From Saccharopolyspora erythraea NRRL 2338 (lineage in GTDB: Bacteria; Actinomycetota; Actinomycetes; Mycobacteriales; Pseudonocardiaceae), in assembly GCF_000062885.1 (NCBI RefSeq), contig NC_009142.1:5693584-5757583 (forward strand): DNA of 64,000 nt, given 5' to 3'. Both the position numbers and the translations under genes were made by a program. Below, in pieces: positions 17,025 to 26,776 of the stretch (positions are counted from its first letter, which is position 1; each line of letters starts with the position of its first letter). The notes beneath the pieces were generated by a model. The model was not told where the DNA came from. It worked only from the letters and a program-made list of their open reading frames with translations, and did no database searches.

Positions 17025-17450
17025 TGCCCGATCGCCGGGGCGGCCTGACTTCTTCGAGACGATCACCCTGACCGGAGCAAAGATGTACGTCCTCGCGGTG
17101 ATCGACCACAACACTCGCCGGATCCGGGTCTGGGCGCCACCGCGCATCCGACCGCCTCGTGGGTGGCTGAGTCTGCGAGGAATCTTGTCATGGACCTCGA
17201 GGACGCGGGCTACCGAGCGCGGGTCACCTTGGTCTGGAATCAGCGGCACCTGCTCCACGCCCTACGGGAGTTCGAGGACTTCTACAACTCCCATCGGCCT
17301 GCCAAGGCGTCGCCAACGCCCGGCCACTGCACTCCTTGCCGGATCCGATCGCCGACCCCACCCAGATCGCCCGCCTCGACATAGGAAGACGCGCTCGCCT
17401 GGGCGGCATCCCCAACGAGTGCCCGACACGGAGTCTGACCTCGATGGATG
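17025..17450 (+). pseudogene. Decayed rve-type transposase/integrase remnant
   Basis: Plus-strand pieces read FFETITLTGAKMYVLAVIDH, then ARNLVMDLEDAGYRARVTLV, WNQRHLLHALREFEDFYNSH, and a frame-shifted RLGGIPNE-like tail. They match an actinobacterial rve transposase of about 380 residues, but the catalytic stretch between LEDAGYRAR and WNQRHLL is deleted and frames change. The related copy at 19759-20256 keeps part of that stretch. Non-functional. Confidence 0.7.
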
Positions 17451-17481
17451 ACATTACCGGCAAGCGCAACACCGCCTCGCC

Positions 17482-17568
17482 GACAAGGTCAGAGACGCCT
17501 ACTCCCACGTCGCGCCTGAGATCGAGAACCAAGTGCTCGACAGCCTCCAACACCGATGGGAGACCTAA
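17482..17568 (+). pseudogene. C-terminal end of a tyrosine recombinase (integrase) gene
   Basis: The frame DKVRDAYSHVAPEIENQV followed by LDSLQHRWET and a stop matches the end of actinobacterial phage/ICE integrases, which carry the catalytic Tyr in a YxHV context. Only this tail survives. It lies about 400 bp before a partial tRNA-Pro copy, the usual place for an integrase relative to its att site. An equivalent tail lies next to the intact tRNA at 46.0 kb. Confidence 0.6.
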
Positions 17569-17927
17569 GCACCACCGAACCTACGGGCCCCATTGACCCC
17601 ACTACACGCCTGAAGACACCGCATGGCCAGCCATCAGCACACCCCACCGCGACCCCTTGACCAGCGGCGCAAATCCCGACCGGCGAGCTACTCAGCATGC
17701 CAGCGGGAAAAAACCGAAGACGGCGTAGCACTTCTCTCCACCCACCGCAAAGCCCATGCTGACCAGCCACGACGACCCAGGACCGCGGAAAGAAATCACC
17801 CGGCCAAGCGAGATCATCGACTCCCACCCCGCGAACCCATTTCACTCCGGCCATGATCGATCCTCCCAAAAATCGGATCGGGCCGAGTGCGGAGATCAAC
17901 TATAAAATCACGATGACAACATCAAGA

Positions 17928-17966
17928 AGCCCGCTGACCTGCGCGTTCACGTCAGGTCAGCGGGCT
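17928..17966. terminator. Perfect 14-bp hairpin beside the partial tRNA copy
   Basis: AGCCCGCTGACCTG (17928-17941) pairs exactly with CAGGTCAGCGGGCT (17953-17966) around an 11-nt loop. The matching hairpin beside the intact tRNA (46459-46496) has only a 9-bp outer stem. It lies just after the tRNA 3' end, as a tRNA terminator would. Confidence 0.6.
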
Positions 17967-17971
17967 GTCGT

Positions 17972-18019
17972 GACCGTCGGGACGGCGGGATTCGAACCCC
18001 ACGAACCCTTAACCCCCAG
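17972..18019. other. attL/attR-like partial copy of tRNA-Pro (3' half)
   Basis: The first 28 bp are identical to 46502-46529, covering the acceptor and T-arm end of tRNA-Pro. Similarity goes on with one indel and few changes up to the anticodon region (CCCCCAG) and then stops. Such 3'-half copies are left at the far junction when an element integrates into a tRNA gene. It is not a functional tRNA. Confidence 0.82.
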
Positions 18020-18492
18020 CTGCACAACCAGCGCAAATAGAGAAACCACAGGCAAGGGCGCTACCGTTCACTACCGTACAGAACGGCACGACGCGGAACT
18101 CGCCAACACAATCCTCCCACTTTCCTCCCGGCGCCAGCGTCAAAACGGCCTGTCAGGAACCACCCAATAGACGGTGGACGGAGTTGCGCACCATGCATCC
18201 GGATCGGGCTACCGGAGCCCGGCTAATGCGACGGGGGCACCGATTGGTTCCGAGCCGTCCTGCCTGTCCAACCGAGCTCCGTCTCGGGACGCCTTCGACA
18301 GGACAGGCGGAAACATCGGACGAGCTGCAAGAACAGCAGGTAGACCCGGGGTGGGGAAGCTATTTCTGCGTGTTCCCGAGCTGCGCCGGGCCAATAGGCT
18401 TGCCACGCAGGGTTACCACACAACCACCCCCCGCATCGCGATGGGTAGACTAACGGAACCGGGCCGCACGATTCGAAGATTTAGAGGGGCAT
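18020..18492. other. 473-bp stretch without a gene
   Basis: I find no convincing reading frame, RNA or repeat. Its GC content falls toward the right into the AT-richer gene that follows. It lies directly inside the island boundary and probably holds the promoter of that gene. Confidence 0.4.
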
Positions 18493-19294
18493 GTGACCAC
18501 AGACGAGCACAGCACACCGGAACACCCGACAGCCAGGGAAAAGTTACTCCAAAAAGAGGAAACTCAACGCACCCCCAACATCCGAAATAGCATAGATGGG
18601 TCGAGCATTTCCAATGCGATTCAAGCTGATCAAATCCATGGTGGCGTACATTTTTATTCAGCAGATTTACGCGACCACCTCTATCGCGAAGAAGCTCCTG
18701 CCGCTCAAGCTGCCAACGGCCAGCCAGAGCTCGAGACAGGGGGCAATAAACCAAGGAATGCTTTCGTCGAATATTTCACTCGCATCTGGAAAGCGCGTTC
18801 TCCCATTTTAATCTGGGGCGCCACAATGCTCAGCCTCGATGTTGCAGTCGTCGGTTTTCTTGAATATATACTTGGCGGCCAGCGCCCAGAGGAGCCAGCT
18901 TCCGAGGATCTAAATACAGCACAAGCAGGCAGCTTCTTTTTTGTCATTTTTTTCCCTTCTGCTTCTCTGGCGCCACGCAGCTCGCCGCAGCAACCCAGAA
19001 AAGTGGCCATCCCTCAGCGACGTTCACCCCTCCGCTGTGCAATTCCTGAGAAGTCGAATAGCTGCAGTGATCATCCTTACTGGCGCCGTCTTGCTTATAG
19101 CGCTTCTGACTCCCGGCCTGATGGATCCAAATGCACTGACCGCACCCTCGAATCCTCAGCCTCAGGGCACTCCAAATGCGCCCACTATTAGCAGCTTTGG
19201 CTATCGCATTCTAAACATCCTCGCACTGCTCGAAATATCAGGGCTAATAATATACGTGAATCGCTCCTACGGTCGACGCCCTACCCAACTGTGA
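18493..19294 (+). pseudogene. Frameshifted membrane protein gene with an N-terminal Gly/Ile-rich effector-like motif
   Basis: A GTG start at 18493 follows GAGGGG. Residues about 31-55 read NSIDGSSISNAIQADQIHGG, a motif common at the start of actinobacterial conflict-type and membrane proteins. TM helices follow: LIWGATMLSLDVAVVGFLEY, then FFFVIFF. There the frame is lost at a run of seven T (18947-18953) and continues one base later (LLLLWRHAARRS) from 18941 on. Two more TM helices come after it (AAVIILTGAVLLIALL, ILNILALLEISGLIIYV). Repaired, it would be about 266 residues with four TM segments. Composition is AT-richer than its neighbours, a sign of transfer. It may be a true pseudogene, a phase-variable gene or a sequencing error in the T-run. 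Confidence 0.6.
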
Positions 19295-19499
19295 CCACAA
19301 CGAAGCAGACATGAAATAATGATGATGGAATGGTCATACGGTCGACACAAAAGGATCTGGCCGAATCCTCGTCGAATCGACCTCCAGCACATCACCGACC
19401 ACCTCGCCCGGGACCCGCCCAAGAATACTTCCGCAGTTCACCCGCGAGATAGCTCTGTAATGCTGCGCTGTCGGCAAGCGATGAGCGCGAACCGCTACC

Positions 19500-19655
19500 C
19501 GCGCTGAGCTTGCGGCACCAGACCGCCGTCCGGGTTGCGCACCGCGACCCCGACGTTGTCCCTCCGGCCAGCGCCGCGCGAGCGATTTCCGCGCCGAAGC
19601 CCCGGGCGGCGCCGGTGATGACGGTGATCAACGCTGCCCTTGCCGACAACCTCAT
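19500..19655 (-). pseudogene. N-terminal fragment of a short-chain dehydrogenase gene
   Basis: The frame ALITVITGAARGFGAEIARA matches the NAD(P)-binding TGxxxGxG entry of SDR enzymes. It shifts frame after AALAGG and continues as DNVGVAVRNPDGGLVPQAQRG before stopping. Only the first Rossmann unit is left. It is debris next to a transposase remnant. Confidence 0.6.
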
Positions 19656-19758
19656 CCGCCCTGGTGAGACACGGCGGGTGCGGCGTAGGGGTAGGTCGAC
19701 CGTAGTCGCTCGACCGGACGCTTTCGCCGCTGTCGAGCACCCGACATGCTGATCGACC

Positions 19759-20256
19759 GTGCTGCTGCGACTGGCCTACCTGGGCGTGACGAATGCGTTC
19801 GCCATGCTGCGTCTGCTGCCGATGAGTGACCGGGACAAGGACGTCGAGATCACGGACCTCGAGGACGCCGACTGCCGGGCGCGGTTCCTGATCCGGGACC
19901 GCGATGGCAAATTTCCCGCCCTATTCGACACTGTCCTGTCGGATTCGAGGATTGAGGTCGTGCTCAGCGGCGTCCAGATGCCGAGAATGAACTCGATCAT
20001 GGAAAGGTGGGTACAGACCTGCCGACGTGAGCTGCTGGACCGCACTTTGATCTGGAATCAGCGGCACCTACTCCACACCCTACGTGAGTTCGAACAGTTC
20101 TACAACTCCCACCGGCCTCACCAAGGCATCGCGAACACCCGCCCGCTGAACCCATTGCCGACTCCCATCGCAGACCCGGACAAGATCGTTCACCTCGACA
20201 TACGCCGACGCGATCGCCTCGGCGGCATCCTCCACGAGTACGAGCATGCAGCTTGA
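19759..20256 (+). pseudogene. Internally deleted rve transposase
   Basis: The open frame of 165 residues joins the extreme N-terminus of an actinobacterial transposase (LLRLAYLGVTNAFAMLRLLP, SDRDKDVEI) straight to the second half of its catalytic core (CRARFLIRDRDGKFPALFD, MPRMNSIMERWVQTCRRELL). It ends with the normal C-terminus (NSHRPHQGIANTRPL, DRLGGILHEYEHAA). About 200 residues, including the first catalytic Asp, are missing without loss of frame. It cannot be an active transposase. It is related to the remnant at 17025-17450. Confidence 0.75.
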
Positions 20257-20499
20257 CCTGCACGGATGAGGTTTTCGGCAAGGGCACTCCAGTACTCCAC
20301 CGAGACCGGGTATCGCAAGGTCCAGACGCCCCGGGCGGTTCAGCGATGACTTTTCGAGCGGTACAGGACGATACAGTGCCGATCAACTGACAGACTCCAC
20401 TTAGGAATGTGCCGGTTTCCGTCCCAGTCGTCCGCGGTTTCTCCGTCATTGGTCACCGCCCACGGCGGAGTTTTTGAGAGCGTCCGAAGCGCATTCCAG
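20257..20499. other. Gap between transposase remnant and the BREX operon end
   Basis: 243 bp without a supported gene. It lies after the last gene of the leftward BREX operon and should contain its terminator, but no strong stem with a T-run is visible. Confidence 0.35.
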
Positions 20500-22794
20500 T
20501 CATCCCTGCGCAACGAACCGCACAGATTGCTTCAGCGCCTTGATCGCCCCGTCGATGTCCGCTAGCCGCGCCGCCAGCGTCGACGTTGCCAGTTCCTGCG
20601 GGAGTGCCTCGTTGAACTTGAGGCCGTTCAGTGCTCTTTCCTCGATTTCCGGTAGACGCGAGCGGGTTTCGGGGTCGGCGACTCCCGCCTGCCACATCTC
20701 GCGTGTTAGGTCGCCGCGTAGGCGGATCGACACGTCGTCGAAGCGGGTGTACTGGTCCGTTAGGTCTTCCAACGTCGCGGAGAGCGACGCATTCGCGCGG
20801 AAGCCAGCCCATGTCCACCATCGGACGTCATTACCATCGCGTGTGATCACTGTGGCATCGGCGCTAACCTGGCCGGATCGCGTCTCACGTAGTTCGACCA
20901 GCACGCGTTGTGCCCGCTGCGTCAGCGCGATCGGCGGGACCGCCCCAAGCAGCACGTCTCGTGCGGCCTGCGCAAGCGCGAAACCGACTCCCCCCGCGCC
21001 GAAGGACTGCCAACGCGCTCGGCCGCCCTTGTCGGCGGACTCGACGTAGCAGCGGCGGGTCTTCCAGTCGATACTGGTGACCTTCCAGCTTCTGCCGCCG
21101 AGCAGCAGTAGTCTCGGGCCCTCGACCTTCTCGGTCAGCAGTGCCGAGTCGGTGTGCCCGATCTCGCGGCGTCCCTCGAGCACCGTGAACTGGGGCGGGG
21201 CGGTGAACACGGCCGTCATGTCCATGAAGTGCCTGCGCCCGAACCGGCGTTCGGCTTCCGGGCCGATGAACAGCATCGGGCCGTCGCGCTCGACGAAACC
21301 CTCTCTCAGCAGATGGCGCAGGACCGGCTCAGCGGTGCGATCGAACGGCGCGAGCCCGTTCCATTCCTCGCTCCACAACGCGTCGCCGACCGCGTTGTGC
21401 TGCAGACACAGCGCCAGGAGTTGCTGAGCGACGATGTGCCGGGGCTCCGGGGGGGCGGTGACAGGCTCCACGTACCCACGCCCCCACAGCTCCAGCAGCG
21501 CAGCTGACCACAGCAGTGCGTCCTTCCTCAACGCCAGAAACAGGCAGTTGCGGGTGCTGCCGGGGCGTCGGCCGCTGCGGCCGAGGCGTTGCAGGAACGA
21601 GGCGACGGTGGTCGGCGCGTTGATCTGGATGACCCGATCTAGGTCGCCGACGTCGATGCCGAGTTCCAATGTGGACGTCGAGACGATCACGCAGTCCCTG
21701 GCGTCGGCGAACGCCTCCTCCGCGCGACGCCGCTCGTCCAGGGACAGCGATGCGTGGGACAGGAACGTCGTCACGCCCCTGCTCCGCAGCGACGCGCCGA
21801 GTTCTTCGACGAGTTGCCGAGAGTCGCAGAACACCAGGCGCTTCTCGCCGCGATGCAGGGCGGCGATGACGGTGGCGGCGTTGTCGACCGAGCCGACGTA
21901 GTCAAGCTCGATGTCGCCGGGCGGAGGCACCCGCTGAACGACGTTCGATGTGGCTGCTGCTTCCTCGGCTGAGGACATCATGCGCGTGGGTCCGGTGTTT
22001 CCGGTCGCGTTCGTCGAGATCGACGACTTCTCTTGTTCGAGAGTCGGAGACGTTGTTCCCGGGGGCGTGGCGTGGCCCCCGTTCAGAACACCCGGTGCCA
22101 CCACCGCCCCGGGCCGCGCACCACGCCTCGATCCCTGCAGCCAGTACAACAGTTCGTGCGGATTCCCGACTGTCGCTGAGAGCCCGACCCGCTGGATCGG
22201 CCGACCGGCCACCCTCATCAGCCGCTCCAACACAGCAAGGAGGTGCCAACCTCGGTCGTCTCCGGCGAACGAATGGACCTCATCGACCGCGATCGCCCGC
22301 AGACCGCCGAACAGCGTCCTGTGGTCGACCTTGGTGCTGACCAGCATCGCCTCGAGGGATTCCGGGGTTGTGAGCAGTACGTCGGGTGGGTCGCGCAGCA
22401 GGCGCTGTCTAGCCCCGGCCGCGACGTCGCCGTGCCAGATCCCGACCCGGCGCCCGAGCCAGGAGGTGTAGGTGTCGAGGCGGTGTTCGAGGTTGTTCAG
22501 CAACGCCTTGAGCGGACACACGTACAGCACCGACACGCCCGACCAGGCGTGGGTCTCCATCGCTGACAGCAGCGGAAAGCACGCGGCCTCGGTCTTGCCG
22601 CCCGCAGTGGGTGCGAGCAGCAGCGCGTCGGAACCGTCAAGCACCGGGTCGATCGCCTCCCGCTGCAATGGGCGTAGCGACCGCCAACCGAGCGTGTTGA
22701 CGATGTGGTGTGTAAGCACCGGATGCAGCCGCGTGAACGGTTCGGGAACGTTTCCCCGAGCAACCGACGACGGCTGAAATTCTTGATCACTCAC
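20500..22794 (-). CDS. brxHI: BrxHI, BREX type 2 DEAD/DEAH-box helicase
   Basis: 764 residues, superfamily 2 helicase of the Lhr-like group, last gene of the BREX-2 operon. Motif I APTAGGKT is at residues 61-68, and motif II DEVH at 171-174. Motif III is GLSATVG. Motif VI is FLQRLGRSGRRPG. A C-terminal region (RHFMDMTAVFTAPPQFTVLEG) is typical of the group. The ATG overlaps the stop of brxD (22791-22794). In type 2 BREX this helicase accompanies brxD. An insertion of about 75 Ser/Thr/Ala-rich residues (around 235-305) between the RecA lobes looks disordered and is probably a lineage-specific linker. Confidence 0.92.
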   Translation of the reverse strand: MSDQEFQPSSVARGNVPEPFTRLHPVLTHHIVNTLGWRSLRPLQREAIDPVLDGSDALLLAPTAGGKTEAACFPLLSAMETHAWSGVSVLYVCPLKALLNNLEHRLDTYTSWLGRRVGIWHGDVAAGARQRLLRDPPDVLLTTPESLEAMLVSTKVDHRTLFGGLRAIAVDEVHSFAGDDRGWHLLAVLERLMRVAGRPIQRVGLSATVGNPHELLYWLQGSRRGARPGAVVAPGVLNGGHATPPGTTSPTLEQEKSSISTNATGNTGPTRMMSSAEEAAATSNVVQRVPPPGDIELDYVGSVDNAATVIAALHRGEKRLVFCDSRQLVEELGASLRSRGVTTFLSHASLSLDERRRAEEAFADARDCVIVSTSTLELGIDVGDLDRVIQINAPTTVASFLQRLGRSGRRPGSTRNCLFLALRKDALLWSAALLELWGRGYVEPVTAPPEPRHIVAQQLLALCLQHNAVGDALWSEEWNGLAPFDRTAEPVLRHLLREGFVERDGPMLFIGPEAERRFGRRHFMDMTAVFTAPPQFTVLEGRREIGHTDSALLTEKVEGPRLLLLGGRSWKVTSIDWKTRRCYVESADKGGRARWQSFGAGGVGFALAQAARDVLLGAVPPIALTQRAQRVLVELRETRSGQVSADATVITRDGNDVRWWTWAGFRANASLSATLEDLTDQYTRFDDVSIRLRGDLTREMWQAGVADPETRSRLPEIEERALNGLKFNEALPQELATSTLAARLADIDGAIKALKQSVRFVAQG

Positions 22795-24107
22795 GGCAGA
22801 TCCAGGTCGACGTCCTCAGCACGTGACGCGTTGCGTTCCACTTCGGATAGGTCACCCGAGCTGAGTGTGAGGGTGTAGTACTGCCGGGGATCGAAGTCGT
22901 CGAAATCGTCGACGCGGTCGAGCACGTCGGCGACGAGTTTGCGCAGGAAGATCCGCGGCGCCACTCCGACCTGACCGCCAAGTTCGCCGGCGAGCGCCCG
23001 AGCGAGCGTATCCACATACGAATCGTCGACGAGGGAACGCACTCGCTCGGGATTCCGTGCTCCATCGGCGTAGAGGTTCCGCACGCGTCTCCCCAGCTCG
23101 CCCAGGGACGGCAGGTCGAATCCTGGCAGCCGCAGTTGCACGGCGCGCGGCGAGTCGAACCGCGCGTCTGTCGTAAAGTCCGTGGCGAGACGCTGCGCGA
23201 GCGGGGGCAGCCGCTGCACACCCTGACGCCCGTCGAAGAACGCCGGGGTTCCAGTCATCACCAGGAACAACCCGGGAAAGCGTCCCGCGTCGATCTCGTC
23301 GAGGAGCTGCCGCAGGGCGTTGAGCCCCTTCTCCCGAACGTCGCCCCGCACACGCTGCAACGTCTCGGTCTCGTCGAGCACCAGCAGCAGTCCGGGATGC
23401 CCACAGTCACGCAGCACCGTCAACAGTCCCTGCAGAAACCCCAAAGCGGCGAAGTGGTCCAGATCCCCGCGTACACCGGCGGCCCGACGCGCGGATGCAG
23501 CGACGGACCTCTGCCCCCCGAGCCATGCGATCAGTGCTTCGGCTGTGGTGGTGTCGCCGGAGTCGACGGCATGCCGATACCCACGCAGGGCAGCGGCGAA
23601 CGCGGGGGTCGTGCGCGCGACGTCGGCGAGGCGTTTCTCCAGAAGTGCGTCGACGGCCTCGCCGAGGGCAGCCTGGTCGTCGGGGTTGATCTCGTCGGCA
23701 TCGAGGACCTGTTCTTCAAGCGTGTAGAACCAGGAGTTTACGATGGAACGCAGCGCGCTGGGCCGATGTGCGGCGGTGGCGAGGCGTTCGGTGAGCCTCC
23801 GGTACACCGTCTCCAGCTTGTGCAACGGGGTCTCGGTCTCGGAGATCTGGATCTCGGAGGTCGCCATCCCGCGCCGCTTAGCGGATTCGGCCAGCCAGCG
23901 GGAGAAGAACGTCTTGCCCGACCCGTACTCGCCGCGCACTGCGTGGAAGGCGGCACCACCCCGCGCCACGGTGTCGAGATCGTCGCTCATCGCGGTCGTG
24001 AACCGGTCAAGTCCGACCACGAGCAGGTCCAGTCCAGCCTGGGGCACAGTGCCGCGCCGCAACGCGTCGATCACGTCGCGGCGTCGAGCTTCGCTGACCA
24101 CGCTCAC
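22791..24107 (-). CDS. brxD: BrxD, BREX type 2 ATP-binding protein
   Basis: 438 residues of the DUF2791-type P-loop ATPase family. The N-terminal RRDVIDALRRGTVPQAGLD is the hallmark start of BrxD. Walker A GEYGSGKT is at residues 59-66, and Walker B LLLVLDETETLQR at about 236-248. A sensor-like LFLVMTGTPAFFD follows. The start and stop overlap the neighbouring genes by 4 bp each. Its exact role in BREX is unknown; with BrxHI it forms the type 2-specific pair. All motifs are intact. Confidence 0.92.
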   Translation of the reverse strand: MSVVSEARRRDVIDALRRGTVPQAGLDLLVVGLDRFTTAMSDDLDTVARGGAAFHAVRGEYGSGKTFFSRWLAESAKRRGMATSEIQISETETPLHKLETVYRRLTERLATAAHRPSALRSIVNSWFYTLEEQVLDADEINPDDQAALGEAVDALLEKRLADVARTTPAFAAALRGYRHAVDSGDTTTAEALIAWLGGQRSVAASARRAAGVRGDLDHFAALGFLQGLLTVLRDCGHPGLLLVLDETETLQRVRGDVREKGLNALRQLLDEIDAGRFPGLFLVMTGTPAFFDGRQGVQRLPPLAQRLATDFTTDARFDSPRAVQLRLPGFDLPSLGELGRRVRNLYADGARNPERVRSLVDDSYVDTLARALAGELGGQVGVAPRIFLRKLVADVLDRVDDFDDFDPRQYYTLTLSSGDLSEVERNASRAEDVDLDLP

Positions 24108-26776
24108 GGCTTGTCGATCCCGAACTGTGTGCGAAGGTTCTCCAGACTCAGTTTCACGCGCGCTCCTCCATCCACAACGGACACGACCGGATAGCCGTCG
24201 ACGTTGAGCAGTCGACCGAGCACGCTCATGAAGAACTCCGGGCGCCGTGCCGCACGCCCCGCCGCCGCGGCGACCGCGCTCGTGGTGAGCATTCCGTCGG
24301 GTTGCGCGGCCAGAGCGTCGATCACCGCCGCGACCGCCTGATTGTCCGGCGGGCGCGGCACGAGCTTCCGCTGGTGTTCGTAGACCTCCCCGGAGGCAAC
24401 CCGATCGCCCAGCGAGGTGACGGGCTCGACAGCGGCCGCGTCAACGGGGAACAGCGCTTCTACGGCGGGATCGGGTGTCTTCTTCCGCCGCGACGGAGCC
24501 TTCACCGGTGCCGATTCCGTCTCTGCGTGCACGGTGCGCGCCGACCACCACGGTGGTTCGGTGCGCTCACGTGGTAGCACGTGCCAGCCGTTGGGCAGCA
24601 GTTCCAGGCTCGGCAACAGCACGAGCACGGGCACCGTCATCTCCGCGAGGGACGCGCCGCCGTGATATCCGGCCTTGCGCGGGGTGTAGCGAAGGTCTTC
24701 CCGCCATGGCGCCACGAGGTCACCGGGGACGACGCGCGGGCCGCGCAACGCGACCTCACCCGTGCTCGGCGCACCGCGCCGCCAACGTGCCGACTCCACT
24801 CCGTCGGCCTGGGTCTGCTGCCCGCCGCGGTCGAGCACGTGCCCGTGGTCGGAGACCAGCACGACAGGGCGTCCGTAGTTGCGTGCCTCGTTGAGCAGAG
24901 TGGACAGGTAGGTGATGTCGTCGAGGCGCCATTCGACGCGGTCGCCCTCCTGCCCATGGTCCAGGGCGTCGTCGATCGTGTTGAGGACGGCGCCGACCAC
25001 GATGTCGGGGTCCGCCAACGCGGCGAAGAGCTCGTCCGACAACCACGATCCCGCCTGCCCCACGATGTCGGCTTTGTGGAACAACTGGGCCTGGCGGCGT
25101 CGTGTGCGCCAGAATTTCTTGAACCCGTCCTTCTCGACGGTCTGTCCGCCTTCGGTCACGGTCCCCGTGAGTAGACTCGTGCGGCTGATCTGCGTCACCG
25201 ACGGGATCGCCGCCACCGCCGCGTCCCGGCGCCCCGGCTCGCGGCTGGTCTCCGACCACTCCGCCAACTGTTCGCCGAGTCCGGCAGCCACGGCGCCGTT
25301 CATACCGTCTAGCACGATCACCAGAGGGGCAGTCTTACGCGCCACCGGCGCCGCGATCTCACCGAGTACCTGCTCGATCAGCAGCGCACCGCTCGACTCA
25401 ACGCTGCTCGCGTGCTGCGCCCAAGACTCCAATCGCCCCGCGAATGCCTCGTCGATGCGGTCTCGCACGCTGCGGATCTCCTCCCACACCGAGCGATACG
25501 CCTGGCCCACGACCGCGTCGCCGCCAGGATCGCCGTGCCAAAGCACCTGCAGCGCCCGGTCCACCCACGCCGTGTCGGAGATGTACCGGGCGATGCCGTC
25601 GGCCACCGACGCCACGTCGGTCCGAGCCTCCTGCAACCACCGCACCAGACGCACGGCCATCTCTGCGACCCGCACCCGTTCCGGCGCCAACCGGGCCACC
25701 ACGTGATCGCGCAGCGACTCCAATGCCCGCTCCGCGTCGCCTAGGCGCGCCCGGGGCCCCGACACGGCAGTCGCGAGTGCCTGCAGTCGCGCGCTGAACG
25801 CCGAGGGCAAGAACCCGTTCCCTCGCAACGACTCCGTCAACCTAACCTGGGCCGCAATCTCGTCCGACCGCCGCACGACCTCCCACACGCGGCGTCGTGC
25901 GGGTTCGCCGTTACGACTCACCTCGGCCTCGTGGGCCCACCGGGTCAGGGTGCCTTCGACGGCATCGGTGAAGGCACGCAGTTCAGAGCCATGTGCGCTC
26001 CCGAGCAGTCCGCCGAGCGCAAGTCCGGCTTCCAAGGGCGGGTTCGGTCCGGCCGCGACAGCCGCGACGACGCCCAACGGCATCGCGTCGGTCGCCTTGC
26101 CCTCCTCCACCAGGCGCAGCAGCACGGCCGCGGCTGGTCCGACGGTATCGGTCAGCCAGCGCACCAGCCCGTCGCGCTCGGCCGGGGAGAGTTCGCTGAA
26201 CCTGCCGGCCTCCGCGCCGCGTGACCATTCCAGCAGCGTGCCCGCATCCAGAGTTCCGTCGGCGGGGACGGTGCGGCCCAGCCGGGCGCCGATCAACGCC
26301 CGGATCGCTCGGTCCCGGGTGAGCACCGAGCCGGCGCGCGGCCAACCGGTGGAAGGTTCGGCGTCGAGCAGCCCGTCGATAAGCCATTCCTCGGCCCGCA
26401 CCCGCGCATCGACGTCGACCGCCCCGAACCGTTGCGCCACGATCCGCGCCCGGTCAACGTTGCGGATCGACCGCTTGATCGCATACGCCCGCAGGTCCCA
26501 GCCGAGTTGCTCCTCCGGCACGCTGGTGGTGACCACCAGCAGATCGTCGTCGGCAGGGTGGTCCGCCAGATGCCGTTGCCACGCCTCGGACATGCCCAGC
26601 ACCGAATGATGGTCGGCTACGTGCACTCGACGACGCTGCCCGGTTAGCGGGAAAGACTCCACCGTGTCGGCGTAGCGGGCGTAGACCAGCAGCAGCCGCC
26701 GGTTGGTGTGGTGCTGGAGCTGGTCTTTGACGAGCGCCTCGATGACCCGGTGGTCCACTGTGGGCGGTGGAGTCAT
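24104..26776 (-). CDS. pglZ: PglZ, BREX type 2 alkaline-phosphatase-superfamily protein
   Basis: 890 residues. The opening (RRLLLVYARYADTVESF) and the metal-binding elements of the PglZ/alkaline phosphatase fold are present. LVIVLDGMNG lies near residue 486 and VVLVSDHGHVLDRGG near 642. PglZ is the signature gene of all BREX systems and is required for phage exclusion. A long helical middle separates the two ends, as in other type 2 PglZ proteins. Start and stop overlap pglY and brxD by 4 bp. It appears complete. Confidence 0.94.
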   Translation of the reverse strand: MTPPPTVDHRVIEALVKDQLQHHTNRRLLLVYARYADTVESFPLTGQRRRVHVADHHSVLGMSEAWQRHLADHPADDDLLVVTTSVPEEQLGWDLRAYAIKRSIRNVDRARIVAQRFGAVDVDARVRAEEWLIDGLLDAEPSTGWPRAGSVLTRDRAIRALIGARLGRTVPADGTLDAGTLLEWSRGAEAGRFSELSPAERDGLVRWLTDTVGPAAAVLLRLVEEGKATDAMPLGVVAAVAAGPNPPLEAGLALGGLLGSAHGSELRAFTDAVEGTLTRWAHEAEVSRNGEPARRRVWEVVRRSDEIAAQVRLTESLRGNGFLPSAFSARLQALATAVSGPRARLGDAERALESLRDHVVARLAPERVRVAEMAVRLVRWLQEARTDVASVADGIARYISDTAWVDRALQVLWHGDPGGDAVVGQAYRSVWEEIRSVRDRIDEAFAGRLESWAQHASSVESSGALLIEQVLGEIAAPVARKTAPLVIVLDGMNGAVAAGLGEQLAEWSETSREPGRRDAAVAAIPSVTQISRTSLLTGTVTEGGQTVEKDGFKKFWRTRRRQAQLFHKADIVGQAGSWLSDELFAALADPDIVVGAVLNTIDDALDHGQEGDRVEWRLDDITYLSTLLNEARNYGRPVVLVSDHGHVLDRGGQQTQADGVESARWRRGAPSTGEVALRGPRVVPGDLVAPWREDLRYTPRKAGYHGGASLAEMTVPVLVLLPSLELLPNGWHVLPRERTEPPWWSARTVHAETESAPVKAPSRRKKTPDPAVEALFPVDAAAVEPVTSLGDRVASGEVYEHQRKLVPRPPDNQAVAAVIDALAAQPDGMLTTSAVAAAAGRAARRPEFFMSVLGRLLNVDGYPVVSVVDGGARVKLSLENLRTQFGIDKP

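Larger units (their letters stand above)
17515..18019. repeat. Direct duplication (copy 1) of integrase tail, hairpin and tRNA-Pro 3' half
   Basis: This segment aligns along its whole length, with scattered changes and small indels, to 46007-46552. Shared landmarks in order are the integrase tail, CACCACCGAAC, GAAGACACCG, GCGACCCCTTGACCAGCGG, AAAGCCCATGCTGACCAGCC, AGATCATCGACTCCCACCCC, GATCGATCCTCCCAAA, and the hairpin. It ends with the tRNA 3' half. No intact gene lies within. It marks an island junction. Confidence 0.85.

Noticed and set aside
17972-18045. A second tRNA-Pro gene
   Set aside because: Only the 3' half up to the anticodon is present; the D-arm and 5' acceptor strand are missing.
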